Below, one piece after another: positions 7,989-17,683 of a stretch of DNA of 64,000 nucleotides; positions within the stretch are counted from its first letter, which is position 1, and every line of letters begins with the position of its first letter. The DNA lies in contig CAMDOA010000001.1 of NCBI GenBank assembly GCA_945903305.1, forward strand, positions 80,892 to 144,891, in the 5' to 3' direction. The position numbers were made by a program, and so were the translations under genes. The DNA is from Chitinophaga pinensis. Its GTDB lineage: Bacteria > Bacteroidota > Bacteroidia > Chitinophagales > UBA10324. Under the pieces are notes generated by a model. The model saw only the letters and a list, made by a program, of their open reading frames with translations. It was not told the origin of the DNA and ran no database searches.

Positions 7989-9098
7989 GTGTTGAAATTC
8001 AAACTTTTCATAACAATATTTTTTATCGCAGTTTTTGCAGTTCCGTTGATTTCAGTTGCACATGGCGAAGAAGATCATCAACATGAACATCCTGCTGCTC
8101 AGCATCAGGAACCAATTGCGCATCACGCACCGGCAACAGACGACGGAAAATTCAATGCTAAAAAAGTTATTCTCGACCACATCAGCGACTCGCATGAATG
8201 GCATTTTTTCAGCTATCCGAGCAGTGATGGATACAAACATGCAGCTCTTCCTTTACCATGCATTTTTTATAACAGCAAGAATGGTTTTAGTTTTTTCCTA
8301 TTCAATGCATTGCATCATGGAGCCGTTGATGGATACAGTTTAAATGCTGAACACAAAATTGGAAGAACCGATGGCGAAGGTTTTTATGACTTAAGTATTA
8401 CCAAGAATGTATTTGCCATGATGCTCAGCAGCATTCTTTTAATCTGGTTATTCAGAACTGCAGCTAAAGGATATACAACAAGACCCAATCAGGCGCCAAC
8501 AGGTTTGCAAAATTTAATGGAAGTGCTGGTTTCATTTGTTCGTGATGAAGCCGCCAAACCTTTCCTTGGAAAAAAGACCGATAAATACTTACCATACCTG
8601 TTAACAGTTTTCTTTTTTATCTGGATAAATAACATGCTTGGTTTATTGCCCGGCGGCGCCAATGTTACCGGCAACATTGCAGTAACAACTACGCTCGCAC
8701 TTTTTACTTTCATTTTAATTCTCACCGGTTCGCGCAAACATTACTGGATGCACATTCTCAATCCTCCCGGAATTCCATTGGGAGTTAAAATAATTTTAGT
8801 TCCTGTTGAAATTCTTGGAATAATAACCAAGCCATTTGCATTGCTCATTCGATTGTTTGCAAACATGACTGCCGGGCACTTAATCGTGCTCAGCTTTTTG
8901 TCTATGATTTTCATTTTTGGTCAGATGAGTCCGATTGCAGGGGGTGGAATTTCCATTTTCTCAGTGGCGTTCAGCACTTTCATTTACTTGTTGGAAATGT
9001 TAGTGTGCGCATTACAAGCATACATTTTTACCATGTTGTCAGCAGTTTTCATTTCAGAAGCAATTGTTGAACACACCCATTCAGAAGAACATCATTAA
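7989..9098 (+). CDS. atpB: F0F1 ATP synthase subunit A
   Basis: 'KPFALLIRLFANMTAGHLIVLSFLSMIF' and C-term 'LEMLVCALQAYIFTMLSAVFISEAI'. ORF track start 7941 is TTG upstream of/inside a TATCTTTG box, so start is more likely GTG 7989. Confidence 0.93.
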   Translation: MLKFKLFITIFFIAVFAVPLISVAHGEEDHQHEHPAAQHQEPIAHHAPATDDGKFNAKKVILDHISDSHEWHFFSYPSSDGYKHAALPLPCIFYNSKNGFSFFLFNALHHGAVDGYSLNAEHKIGRTDGEGFYDLSITKNVFAMMLSSILLIWLFRTAAKGYTTRPNQAPTGLQNLMEVLVSFVRDEAAKPFLGKKTDKYLPYLLTVFFFIWINNMLGLLPGGANVTGNIAVTTTLALFTFILILTGSRKHYWMHILNPPGIPLGVKIILVPVEILGIITKPFALLIRLFANMTAGHLIVLSFLSMIFIFGQMSPIAGGGISIFSVAFSTFIYLLEMLVCALQAYIFTMLSAVFISEAIVEHTHSEEHH

Positions 9099-9132
9099 TA
9101 ATTTTTTTCACTTTCATAAATCAATTTCAATT

Positions 9133-9387
9133 ATGGTTCACTTGTTAAGCATTCTGTTTTTAGCCATTGATGGCTTTGCACAGATGGGAGCAGGTATCGG
9201 TGCAGGACTCGCTGCTATCGGTGCAGGTATTGGTGTTGGATTAATTGGTTCAAGCGCGCTTGAATCCATTGCCCGCCAACCTGAAGCAATGGGCGACATT
9301 CGCGCAAACATGATTCTTACTGCCGCTTTGGTGGAAGGAGTTGCTTTGTTTGCTGTGGTTGTTTGCGTATTGATTCTGTTTCTTTAA
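9133..9387 (+). CDS. atpE: ATP synthase F0 subunit C
   Basis: 'GAGIGAGLAAIGAGIGVGLIGSSALESIARQPEAMGDIRANMILTAALVEGVALFAVVVCVLI'; ATG at 9133 inside the ORF track entry. Confidence 0.95.
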   Translation: MVHLLSILFLAIDGFAQMGAGIGAGLAAIGAGIGVGLIGSSALESIARQPEAMGDIRANMILTAALVEGVALFAVVVCVLILFL

Positions 9388-9398
9388 ACAAAAAATTA

Positions 9399-9438
9399 AA
9401 CTGCTTCCAACACGGTTGGTGGAGGAAGCAGTTTTTTT
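9399..9438 (+). terminator. Terminator-like hairpin between atpE and atpF
   Basis: AACTGCTTCC-(15 nt)-GGAAGCAGTT followed by TTTTTT; perfect 10 bp stem. Confidence 0.8.
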
Positions 9439-9482
9439 TACTGAACGAAATTGATTTTTGATTATAAATTTTTGAACAGAAA

Positions 9483-9977
9483 ATGGAACTCTTAAAACCC
9501 GAACTCGGCCTCATCATCTGGACAACAATTATTTTGTTGTCGTTGATTTTTATATTGACAAAATTTGCATGGAAACCGATTCTGAAAGGATTGAACGACC
9601 GTGAAAAAACAATTGCTGATACATTAAACACGGCTGAAAAAACAAAGTTGGAAATGGCTGCAATGAAAAGTCAGCACGAAGCATTGTTGAACGAAGCACG
9701 ACAAGAGCGCAGTTTGATTTTGAAAGAAGCAAAAGATATGAAGGATGCCATTATTGGTGAAGCCCGCGACAAAGCAAAATCAGAAGGAGCCAAAATGATT
9801 GAAGAAGCAAAGCGTGAAATTGAAAATCAGAAAATGGCAGCAATCATTGATGTAAAAAATGCTGCGGGAAATTTAGTGCTGGAAGTTTCTGAAAAAATTC
9901 TTCGTCGCGAACTGAACAATAAGGATGAACAGGTGAAGTACATCAATACATTGATTGAACAATCAAAACTGAACTAA
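9483..9977 (+). CDS. atpF: F0F1 ATP synthase subunit B
   Basis: N-terminal TM then long charged coiled-coil; position between atpE and atpH. Confidence 0.93.
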   Translation: MELLKPELGLIIWTTIILLSLIFILTKFAWKPILKGLNDREKTIADTLNTAEKTKLEMAAMKSQHEALLNEARQERSLILKEAKDMKDAIIGEARDKAKSEGAKMIEEAKREIENQKMAAIIDVKNAAGNLVLEVSEKILRRELNNKDEQVKYINTLIEQSKLN

Positions 9978-9981
9978 GCAA

Positions 9982-10542
9982 ATGTCATCGTATCGTTTAT
10001 CGGCGCGTTATGCAAAATCTCTTCTTGATTTAGCTATTGAGAAAAATCACCTGACAGAGGTTTTTAATGATGTGAGTTATTTTAACGAAGTGCTGAAAAA
10101 TGTTCGCGAGTTATTATTGCTTTTAAGAAATCCGGTGATTCATACAGATAAAAAACAAAAAATTGTTGACCAGATTTTTGGTTCACGATTCAATAATATC
10201 ACCAAAGAATTTTTCAAATTAGTAATCAGCAAGCGGCGCGAAGAATTTTTACCTGAATTTGCAACCGAATTTATTATTCAATACAATAGCAAGAAAGGAA
10301 TTACAGTAGTAACAGTTACTACTCCGGTTCCGGTTGACAATTATGTTTTAACCAACATTCTTGAATTACTGAAAACAGATTCATCAGTAACGAATGTTGA
10401 ATTTAAAACCAAGGTTGACGAAAAATTAATTGGCGGATTTATGTTGCAGTATGGCGATAAAATGTTTGATACCACCATTGCCCGTGCGCTTGAAGTAATT
10501 GACGATAATTTCTTAGATAATAGCTACACAAAAAAATACTAA
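9982..10542 (+). CDS. atpH: ATP synthase F1 subunit delta
   Basis: 'YRLSARYAKSLLDLAIEKN...' and 'VDEKLIGGFMLQYGDKMFDTTIARAL'. Confidence 0.93.
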   Translation: MSSYRLSARYAKSLLDLAIEKNHLTEVFNDVSYFNEVLKNVRELLLLLRNPVIHTDKKQKIVDQIFGSRFNNITKEFFKLVISKRREEFLPEFATEFIIQYNSKKGITVVTVTTPVPVDNYVLTNILELLKTDSSVTNVEFKTKVDEKLIGGFMLQYGDKMFDTTIARALEVIDDNFLDNSYTKKY

Positions 10543-10572
10543 TAGGCAGTAGGCAGTTTACAGAAGACAGAC

Positions 10573-10602
10573 AACCCGAAACTTGAAGCCCGAAACCCGT
10601 AA
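10573..10602. repeat. Low-complexity 'AACCCGAAAC' intergenic repeat
   Basis: 'AACCCGAAACTTGAAGCCCGAAACCCGTAA'; related strings at 54128 and inside sucB. Confidence 0.5.
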
Positions 10603-10646
10603 CGACTAATAACATTTCAACTAATAACAAATAAACTTTTAAAAAA

Positions 10647-12227
10647 ATGGCAGAAGTAAGACCTGATGAAATTTCCGCGATACTCCGCCAGCAGCTTTCG
10701 AATTTTAAATCTGCTGCTGAACTGGAAGAAGTGGGAACCGTTTTGCAGGTGGGCGATGGTATTGCGCGCATCTATGGCTTAACAAAAGCTCGTGCAGGTG
10801 AGTTGATTGAATTTGAAGATGGCATTAAAGCTATCGTGCTAAACCTGGAGGAAGATAATGTGGGTGCGGTGTTAATGGGGTCAAGCGATGCAATTAAAGA
10901 AGGTGATACTGTGCGCCGTACCGGAAAAATTGCTTCCATTATGGTGGGCGAAGGAATGGTTGGTCGCGTGGTTAATACACTCGGTCATCCGATTGATGGT
11001 AAAGGACCAATCAAGGGCGAGTTATATGAAATGCCATTGGAGCGTAAAGCTCCGGGTGTTATTTATCGCGAGCCGGTAAAAGAACCTTTGCAAACCGGTA
11101 TCAAAGCCATTGATGCTATGATTCCGATTGGTCGCGGTCAGCGTGAGTTGATTATTGGTGACCGTCAAACCGGAAAGACTGCAATTGCTCTTGATACTAT
11201 CATCAATCAAAAAGAATTTTACGATAAAGGTCAGCCGGTATATTGCATTTATGTTGCATCGGGGCAAAAGAATTCGACTGTTGCCACTGTTGCAAAAACA
11301 CTGGAAGAAAACGGAGCAATGGCTTACACCACTATTGTTACAGCTTCTGCTTCCGATCCTGCACCGTTACAATTCTATGCACCGTTTGCCGGATGTTCTA
11401 TCGGAGAATTTTTCCGTGACACTGGTCGCCCTGCATTAATAATCTATGATGATTTATCGAAGCAAGCGGTTTCGTATCGCGAGGTTTCATTGTTGCTTCG
11501 TCGTCCTCCGGGTCGTGAGGCATATCCGGGTGATGTGTTCTACTTACACTCCCGTTTATTGGAGCGTGCTGCGAAAGTGAATAGTAATGACAGCATTGCT
11601 AAACAGATGAATGACTTACCTGAAAGTATTCGTCACTTGGTAAAAGGTGGCGGTTCGTTAACAGCTCTTCCGATTATTGAAACACAAGCCGGTGATGTGA
11701 GTGCGTATATTCCTACCAATGTAATTTCTATTACTGACGGACAAATATTCTTGGAATCAAATCTGTTCAACGCAGGTATTCGCCCTGCTATTAATGTGGG
11801 AATTTCTGTTTCGCGTGTGGGTGGAAATGCGCAGATTAAATCTATGAAAAAAGTTGCCGGTACTTTGAAACTTGACCAGGCTCAGTATCGTGAGTTGGAA
11901 GCTTTCTCAAAGTTCGGTTCTGATTTGGATGCTGCTACAAAAAATGTGTTGGATAAAGGAGCGCGCAATGTGGAAGTACTGAAGCAAAAACAATTCTCTC
12001 CACTTTCAGTTGAAAAACAAGTGGCCATTATTTACTTGGGAACAAATGGTTTGTTGCAAAAAATTCCGATTGCACGAGTGAAAGAATTTGAAGCAGATTA
12101 TTTGAATGTGTTGGAAGCAAAGCATAAAAATGTTTTAGAAAATCTTCGCAAAGGAATAATTGGTGATGCTGAAACCAATGTTTTAAAGACAATTGCCAAA
12201 GAAGTTGAAGTAAGATTTTACAAGTAA
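10647..12227 (+). CDS. atpA: F0F1 ATP synthase subunit alpha
   Basis: '[18 protein letters not shown]' Walker A and '[17 protein letters not shown]'. Confidence 0.97.
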   Translation: MAEVRPDEISAILRQQLSNFKSAAELEEVGTVLQVGDGIARIYGLTKARAGELIEFEDGIKAIVLNLEEDNVGAVLMGSSDAIKEGDTVRRTGKIASIMVGEGMVGRVVNTLGHPIDGKGPIKGELYEMPLERKAPGVIYREPVKEPLQTGIKAIDAMIPIGRGQRELIIGDRQTGKTAIALDTIINQKEFYDKGQPVYCIYVASGQKNSTVATVAKTLEENGAMAYTTIVTASASDPAPLQFYAPFAGCSIGEFFRDTGRPALIIYDDLSKQAVSYREVSLLLRRPPGREAYPGDVFYLHSRLLERAAKVNSNDSIAKQMNDLPESIRHLVKGGGSLTALPIIETQAGDVSAYIPTNVISITDGQIFLESNLFNAGIRPAINVGISVSRVGGNAQIKSMKKVAGTLKLDQAQYRELEAFSKFGSDLDAATKNVLDKGARNVEVLKQKQFSPLSVEKQVAIIYLGTNGLLQKIPIARVKEFEADYLNVLEAKHKNVLENLRKGIIGDAETNVLKTIAKEVEVRFYK

Positions 12228-12230
12228 AAA

Positions 12231-13118
12231 ATGGGAGCCAACTTAAAAGAAGTTCGAAACAGAATTAAGTCTGTTACAAACACACAACAGATTACCAAAG
12301 CCATGAAAATGGTGAGTGCTGCTAAGTTGCGTCGTGCACAAGACCGTATTGTTCAGATGAGACCTTACTCAAACAAACTGAATGATATGCTTTCAAATAT
12401 CGTTTCGGGTTCGTCAGGAGATTTAAGTATTGATTTTGCAAAAGACCGCGATATAAAAAATGTATTGCTGGTAGTAGTTACTTCCGATAGAGGATTGTGT
12501 GGTGGTTTCAATTCAAATATTATTAAGACTGCACGAAAAGCAATTGCTGAAAAATATTCAGCGCAGAAAGAAGCCGGTAAACTCACTATTCTACCAATCG
12601 GAAAAAAAGCAAACGAATATTTCAAACGGTTGAATTACCCTGTGATTTCTGATTTCTCACAATTGTTCACCACTTTGAATTTTGAAGCTGCTTCAAAAGC
12701 AAGTAAGTTTTTAATGGATAAATATTCCGATAAGACTTACGACAAGATTGAAATTTTTTACAGTCAGTTTAAAAATGCTGCGACACAAATTTTTACTGAA
12801 GAAGCATTTCTTCCGGTAGCAAAGGTGGAACCGACAGCTGAAAAAAAGACCAACAAAGATTTCATATATGAACCGGGCAAGGAAGAAATTGTTACTTACC
12901 TGATTCCTAAAATATTAAATACACAATTCTTTAAAGTATTGCTCGACAGCAATGCATCAGAGCACGGAGCGAGAATGACTGCAATGGATAAAGCATCAGA
13001 AAACGCAAACGAAATGTTAAAAGATTTGCGCATCACTTATAACCGCGCACGACAAGCAGCTATCACTACTGAGTTGAATGAAATTGTGAGTGGAGCGAAT
13101 GCTTTAGCTGAAGCATAA
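12231..13118 (+). CDS. atpG: ATP synthase F1 subunit gamma
   Basis: N-term 'LKEVRNRIKSVTNTQQITKAMKMVSAAKLRRAQ', 'SDRGLCGGFN', C-term 'YNRARQAAITTELNEIVSGANAL'. Confidence 0.97.
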   Translation: MGANLKEVRNRIKSVTNTQQITKAMKMVSAAKLRRAQDRIVQMRPYSNKLNDMLSNIVSGSSGDLSIDFAKDRDIKNVLLVVVTSDRGLCGGFNSNIIKTARKAIAEKYSAQKEAGKLTILPIGKKANEYFKRLNYPVISDFSQLFTTLNFEAASKASKFLMDKYSDKTYDKIEIFYSQFKNAATQIFTEEAFLPVAKVEPTAEKKTNKDFIYEPGKEEIVTYLIPKILNTQFFKVLLDSNASEHGARMTAMDKASENANEMLKDLRITYNRARQAAITTELNEIVSGANALAEA

Positions 13119-13141
13119 AATATTTTTCAATTAAAAATTTC

Positions 13142-13177
13142 AAAGGCAGCATCGGATTCGGTGCTGCCTTTTTTTAT
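13142..13177 (+). terminator. Intrinsic terminator after atpG
   Basis: AGGCAGCA-(10 nt)-TGCTGCCT-TTTTTT. Confidence 0.85.
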
Positions 13178-13262
13178 TTCATCTGCGTTTTCTTTCAGCT
13201 AAACGGAAATATTTTCATCCTTAATTCTTTATACTTACTTTCGGATTCATAAAACAACAACC

Positions 13263-13805
13263 ATGAAAAAAATTTATTCAATTGCACTGCTACTGACTTT
13301 AGCAGCAAGTACAATTTTTAATTCCTGTAAGAAAGGTGATATAGAAAAGAAATTTGACCTGACACTTACAGGCATTGTTTTAAATAGTCCTGCACAACCC
13401 GGCAGCTCTCCTGATACCGTATTTGCATCGCAGGTAATTACAACAGGAATCGAAGCAAAGTTGAATGAGAACGGCGCAACTCTTCAAAACATAAAAAAGA
13501 TTGATTTAAAATCAGTGAGTCTTACCATTACTACTCCGGCTGGACAAACTTTCGATGGCATTGAATACCTGATTTCATATATTAATGCGGCAGGTTTGGG
13601 CGAAACTAAGGCGGCATATAAAGCACCCATTCCACAAACCGGATTAACAACCATTTCACAGGATAATCAGTTTGCTGATTTAACTGAATACATTAAACAA
13701 AACGAATTCAATTTTATATTGAAGGGATACAGCAATACCGCAATTCCGGCAATGACTTTAACTGCCGATATTAGTTTTTCTGTTACCGCAATGGTGTCTG
13801 AATAA
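13263..13805 (+). CDS. Hypothetical lipoprotein
   Basis: Lipobox-like 'STIFNSCKKG'; no family recognised. Confidence 0.7.
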   Translation: MKKIYSIALLLTLAASTIFNSCKKGDIEKKFDLTLTGIVLNSPAQPGSSPDTVFASQVITTGIEAKLNENGATLQNIKKIDLKSVSLTITTPAGQTFDGIEYLISYINAAGLGETKAAYKAPIPQTGLTTISQDNQFADLTEYIKQNEFNFILKGYSNTAIPAMTLTADISFSVTAMVSE

Positions 13806-13909
13806 TACCAATACTCATTATAAATTAGTCTGTTTATTTTCATCCTCACCCAAACCCCTCTCCGAAAAGGAGATGGCAATGGCCTATTTTATAATGAGTA
13901 TTAGTATAA
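13803..13909. repeat. MITE-like palindromic element with ~26 bp imperfect terminal inverted repeats
   Basis: TAATACCAATACTCATTATAAATTAG vs reverse complement of right arm TTATACTAATACTCATTATAAAATAG; internal hairpin TCTCC-GAAAA-GGAGA. Confidence 0.75.
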
Positions 13910-13984
13910 ATTTTTACGCGTCTGAAAGGGTTGATTATAAATTCCGAATTAAAAATTAATGGATTGAAATTTTTTCAATACTGA

Positions 13985-15277
13985 TTATTTAATTCCATAC
14001 TTGGATTTATAAATTTCATATAAATCTTTCTGCTTGTCATTCAAATTTATTTCGCGGCCTTGTATGAAAGCAAAAACAATATTGTTTGTTTTCATATCAA
14101 GTATATCACCATCACTCACAATAATATTGGCATCTTTTCCATTTTCAAGTGAGCCGGTTTGTTTTTCAATGCCAAGAATGCGGGCGGCATTTAATGTAAA
14201 ATACTGAATCACTTCTTCCGGTTTTAAATCACTGTAAGCAACCGCCTCTCCACCCAAAAATGGAAGATTGCGCACTTGCCAGAATCCATCCATACTTAAA
14301 CAAAAGTCAACTCCTGCTTTTTTTAGTAAAGCCGGAATTTTATAAGGCAAATCATAATCATCATCGGCGCTACGAGGCAATGAATGAATATTTCCCAGTA
14401 TTACCGACACCTGATTGGCAACCAGTATATCAGCGCATTTCCATGATTCCATACCCCCAACAATCACGCATTGCAGACTATATGATTTTGCAAAAAGCAC
14501 TGCTGCAGTTATTTCTTTCGCTCTTTCGGCATATATAAAAAGTATTTTCTTGCCGCCGAACAAACCGCGCATCGCTTCAAATTTCAAATTAATATTTTCA
14601 GGATTTACAATTTGAGAGTAGGCCAATGCTTCGTCAAAAAAACTCCGGATGCTTTTTACTTGTTCAGAATAATTTTCATTCAGCGCCATAAATCCTCCAT
14701 CGTTATTATATTGGTAAGAATAAATGGATGGAAAATTTAAGTGAATACCTCCATCGCTTTTATATGCAGCATCTTCCCAGTTCCAGGCATCCAACTGTAC
14801 AATAGATGAAGTGCCTGAAATAATTCCACCCTGCGGAACCACCTGCGCAAGTAAAATTCCATTACTTCTAACAGTTGCAATCACTTTTGAATCTGTGTTG
14901 TAAGCAATCAGGCTTCTTATATTCGGATTAAAATCGCCCACTTCATTTGCATCGCGTGTGGCTCTTGCGGCTTCAATTTCATTTAACCCTAAAACAGTAT
15001 TGCATGCAATAAATCCGGGATATACATGCTTGCCGGCTATGTTAATGATTTTAGCATTTGAACCGTCAATTCGTACTAAGGTCGCATCGGCTACAAAAGT
15101 TATTTTTCCGTGTTCAAATCCTATGGCAGAGTTTTGAATTACTTGCCCATTGCCAAGATGTGCAATGCCGTTCATGAGTATTATTAGCGTGTCTTGCTTT
15201 GATGAAGGAGCAATTGTTTGTGCATGAATTTTATTATTCAGCAGCAGAAGGAAAGTAATTATTATAAAATTTTTCAT
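13985..15277 (-). CDS. Amidohydrolase family protein
   Basis: 'IINIAGKHVYPGFIACNTVLGL', 'YFTLNAARILGIEKQTGSLENGKDANIIVSDGDIL'. Likely start is MKNFIIITFLLLL (15277), not 15328. Confidence 0.85.
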   Translation of the reverse strand: MKNFIIITFLLLLNNKIHAQTIAPSSKQDTLIILMNGIAHLGNGQVIQNSAIGFEHGKITFVADATLVRIDGSNAKIINIAGKHVYPGFIACNTVLGLNEIEAARATRDANEVGDFNPNIRSLIAYNTDSKVIATVRSNGILLAQVVPQGGIISGTSSIVQLDAWNWEDAAYKSDGGIHLNFPSIYSYQYNNDGGFMALNENYSEQVKSIRSFFDEALAYSQIVNPENINLKFEAMRGLFGGKKILFIYAERAKEITAAVLFAKSYSLQCVIVGGMESWKCADILVANQVSVILGNIHSLPRSADDDYDLPYKIPALLKKAGVDFCLSMDGFWQVRNLPFLGGEAVAYSDLKPEEVIQYFTLNAARILGIEKQTGSLENGKDANIIVSDGDILDMKTNNIVFAFIQGREINLNDKQKDLYEIYKSKYGIK

Positions 15278-15440
15278 CGTGCGTAAATGTAAAAAAGTCA
15301 TTGGCAAATTATAAATCATGAAAAACACATTTCTGATTTAGGAAATAATTAAAAAAACTCTTGAATCAACTATACTTAAAAAAATTGTTTTTTACTTATC
15401 ACTTTTCACATACATTCACCTCCCACTAATTACAATAAAA

Positions 15441-17474
15441 ATGAAAAAAACCCTCACACTTTTCTTTGCGATATTTTCTATCGCTTTCAGTACAAACGCA
15501 CAATCATTTACCGATGATTTTGAAAGTTATACAGCCGGCAGTTTGCTCGCTCAATCATCCACTACCTGGGCAACCTGGTCGGGTGCAGGTGGTGGTGGTG
15601 CCGATGATGCACCTGTAACCAATACGCTTGCACACAGCGGTTCCAATTCGTTGTTTTTATCATCGACTGTTGCAGCCGGAGGACCTGATGATATAGTGTT
15701 GCCATTTGGTTCAGTATTCAGCAATGGATCCTTTGAATTTGAATGTTGGATGAATGTGCAAACCGGTAAGCTTGCTTATTTTAATTATCAGGCAAGTACC
15801 ACAGTTGGCCAAATATGGTCAATGGATATTTTCTTTGAAGCAAACGGCGATTTAAAATTTCAGAATAGTGGCGCATTAATGATGCAAACAACTTATCCTC
15901 AAGGTCAGTGGTTTTTATTTAAAATGATGGCCAACCTGAATAATTCATCCTGGAATATTTTCATTGACGGAGCCGCGGCAGGAGCATTCCAAAACCCTGT
16001 TTTCAATGTGGCTTCTATTAATTTTTATCCTATTCAAAACTCTGCATTTTATATTGACGATGTGAGTTTCAACTATACCCCTTATACCCTACCCAACCTG
16101 AATGCGGCAGTTATGAATTTAAATATTCAGGATGGCCTTGCTTCTCAATCAAGATTTCCGACTGTAACTATCAGAAATCTGGGTACAACTGCAATAAATG
16201 CATTTGATTTAACCACCAACTATAATGGCAGCGCTAATACACAAAGTTTTACCGGAGTGAATTATGCTTCGGGATCGGTAAACACTGTTTCATTAACTCA
16301 ATCTATTACATTAACCGGTGGCATTATTGATGCAAATCTTATTGTAAGTAATGTAAACGGAAATTTAAATGATGATGATATTAATGATGATACTGCATTA
16401 GTTACAGTTACTGCAGTTGTGCCTGCTCCGGGTAAATTGGTAGTTGGAGAAGAAGCTACAGGCACCTGGTGTCAGTGGTGTCCGAGAGGTGCTGTATTTA
16501 TGGATATGATGGCCGAAAAATACGCAGGTTTTTTTGCAGGTGTTGCCGTTCATAATAATGATCCTATGGAAGATTCGGCTTACGATGCTTCTATTGGTGA
16601 TTTTATTGGCGGATATCCAAGCGCTTTAGTAGATCGGTTACCTGAAATTGATCCCTCTGAATTAGAGCAAAGTTTTTTATCGAGAATTGTCATTGCTCCG
16701 AAAGTTTTTTTAACCAACGGCGCTACTTATAATGCGGCAACCCGTCAGTTAAAAGTTTCGATTAAAGCTGACTGGCAATCGGCAGTGGCAGGAGCTAATT
16801 TTAAATTAGCCTGTGTATTAAGTGAAGATAGCGTGCACGGAACCGGAAGCGGTTGGTCACAATCAAATGCATATGCAGGAGGAGGAAGTGGTGTTATGGG
16901 TGGATTTGAATTATTGCCAAGCACGGTACCTGCATCACAAATGAATTACAACCATGTTGGCCGGTTTATTTTCCCAAGCTGGGATGGAGCAGCTGCTTAC
17001 AGCGGAGCAATTAATGCAGGTGATATTGTAACAAATAATTTCACTTTTTACCTGCCTTCCGGTTGGAACGAAAACCAAATTCATATTATCGGAATGGTGA
17101 TTGAAAATACCAACATTATTGATAATGCTTCGCATACATCTATTGATGAGGCAGTAGCAAATGGATTTATTCCAGGAACAGATTTAGGTGGCATAGGAAC
17201 TGAAATTTCAATGATCAATTCTTCAAATGGAATTTCCATGTATCCTAATCCTGCTACTGATCAAACTTTTATTAATCTTAATTTGAAATCGAATACAGCC
17301 GTTACACTTTCAGTTTACAATATAACAGGCAGTTTATTACAAGTAAAAAATTATGGCAATCTGAATGGCGCAGCTATTTTACCGGTAAACTCCTCACTTC
17401 TTGCACAAGGAGTTTATTTAATTGAAATTAATTTAAACGGAAACAAACAAGTATTGAAACTGGTGAAAGAATAA
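15441..17474 (+). CDS. T9SS type A protein with Omp28-related thioredoxin-like domain
   Basis: Signal peptide; 'LVVGEEATGTWCQWCPRGAVFMDMMAEKY...VAVHNNDPM'; C-term 'ISMYPNPATDQTFINL...GVYLIEINLNGNKQVLKLVKE'. Confidence 0.85.
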   Translation: MKKTLTLFFAIFSIAFSTNAQSFTDDFESYTAGSLLAQSSTTWATWSGAGGGGADDAPVTNTLAHSGSNSLFLSSTVAAGGPDDIVLPFGSVFSNGSFEFECWMNVQTGKLAYFNYQASTTVGQIWSMDIFFEANGDLKFQNSGALMMQTTYPQGQWFLFKMMANLNNSSWNIFIDGAAAGAFQNPVFNVASINFYPIQNSAFYIDDVSFNYTPYTLPNLNAAVMNLNIQDGLASQSRFPTVTIRNLGTTAINAFDLTTNYNGSANTQSFTGVNYASGSVNTVSLTQSITLTGGIIDANLIVSNVNGNLNDDDINDDTALVTVTAVVPAPGKLVVGEEATGTWCQWCPRGAVFMDMMAEKYAGFFAGVAVHNNDPMEDSAYDASIGDFIGGYPSALVDRLPEIDPSELEQSFLSRIVIAPKVFLTNGATYNAATRQLKVSIKADWQSAVAGANFKLACVLSEDSVHGTGSGWSQSNAYAGGGSGVMGGFELLPSTVPASQMNYNHVGRFIFPSWDGAAAYSGAINAGDIVTNNFTFYLPSGWNENQIHIIGMVIENTNIIDNASHTSIDEAVANGFIPGTDLGGIGTEISMINSSNGISMYPNPATDQTFINLNLKSNTAVTLSVYNITGSLLQVKNYGNLNGAAILPVNSSLLAQGVYLIEINLNGNKQVLKLVKE

Positions 17475-17501
17475 AATACTTATTTCAATTTTAAAATAGA
17501 A

Positions 17502-17530
17502 AACGCCGCTGCTTTAGCGGCGTTTTTATT
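17502..17530 (+). terminator. Intrinsic terminator
   Basis: AACGCCGCT-GCTTT-AGCGGCGTT-TTTATTTT. Confidence 0.85.
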
Positions 17531-17646
17531 TTATCTCATCAAAGAAAATACAAGCCGAGGTAACTTATCAAAAAGCGTATTTGTCATCGCATTGTCAAAA
17601 TCTGATTATATGCGAAAAGTCATCATTAATAACAGGCATGAGCGGA

Positions 17647-17654
17647 TAAATTTG
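17647..17654 (+). promoter_or_regulatory. -7 promoter box TAAATTTG
   Basis: Matches TAnnTTTG; 29 bp before ATG 17684. Confidence 0.4.
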
Positions 17655-17683
17655 CCACCTCATACCAATTAAATAAATACACC

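Noticed and set aside
8056-8343. Alternative-frame ORF inside atpB
   Set aside because: Out of frame within a confidently identified atpB. Typical shadow ORF, as are most nested minus-strand ORFs in the track.
9317-9631. Minus-strand 104-aa ORF across the atpE/atpF gap
   Set aside because: Runs antisense through the terminator hairpin and two conserved genes. No domain.
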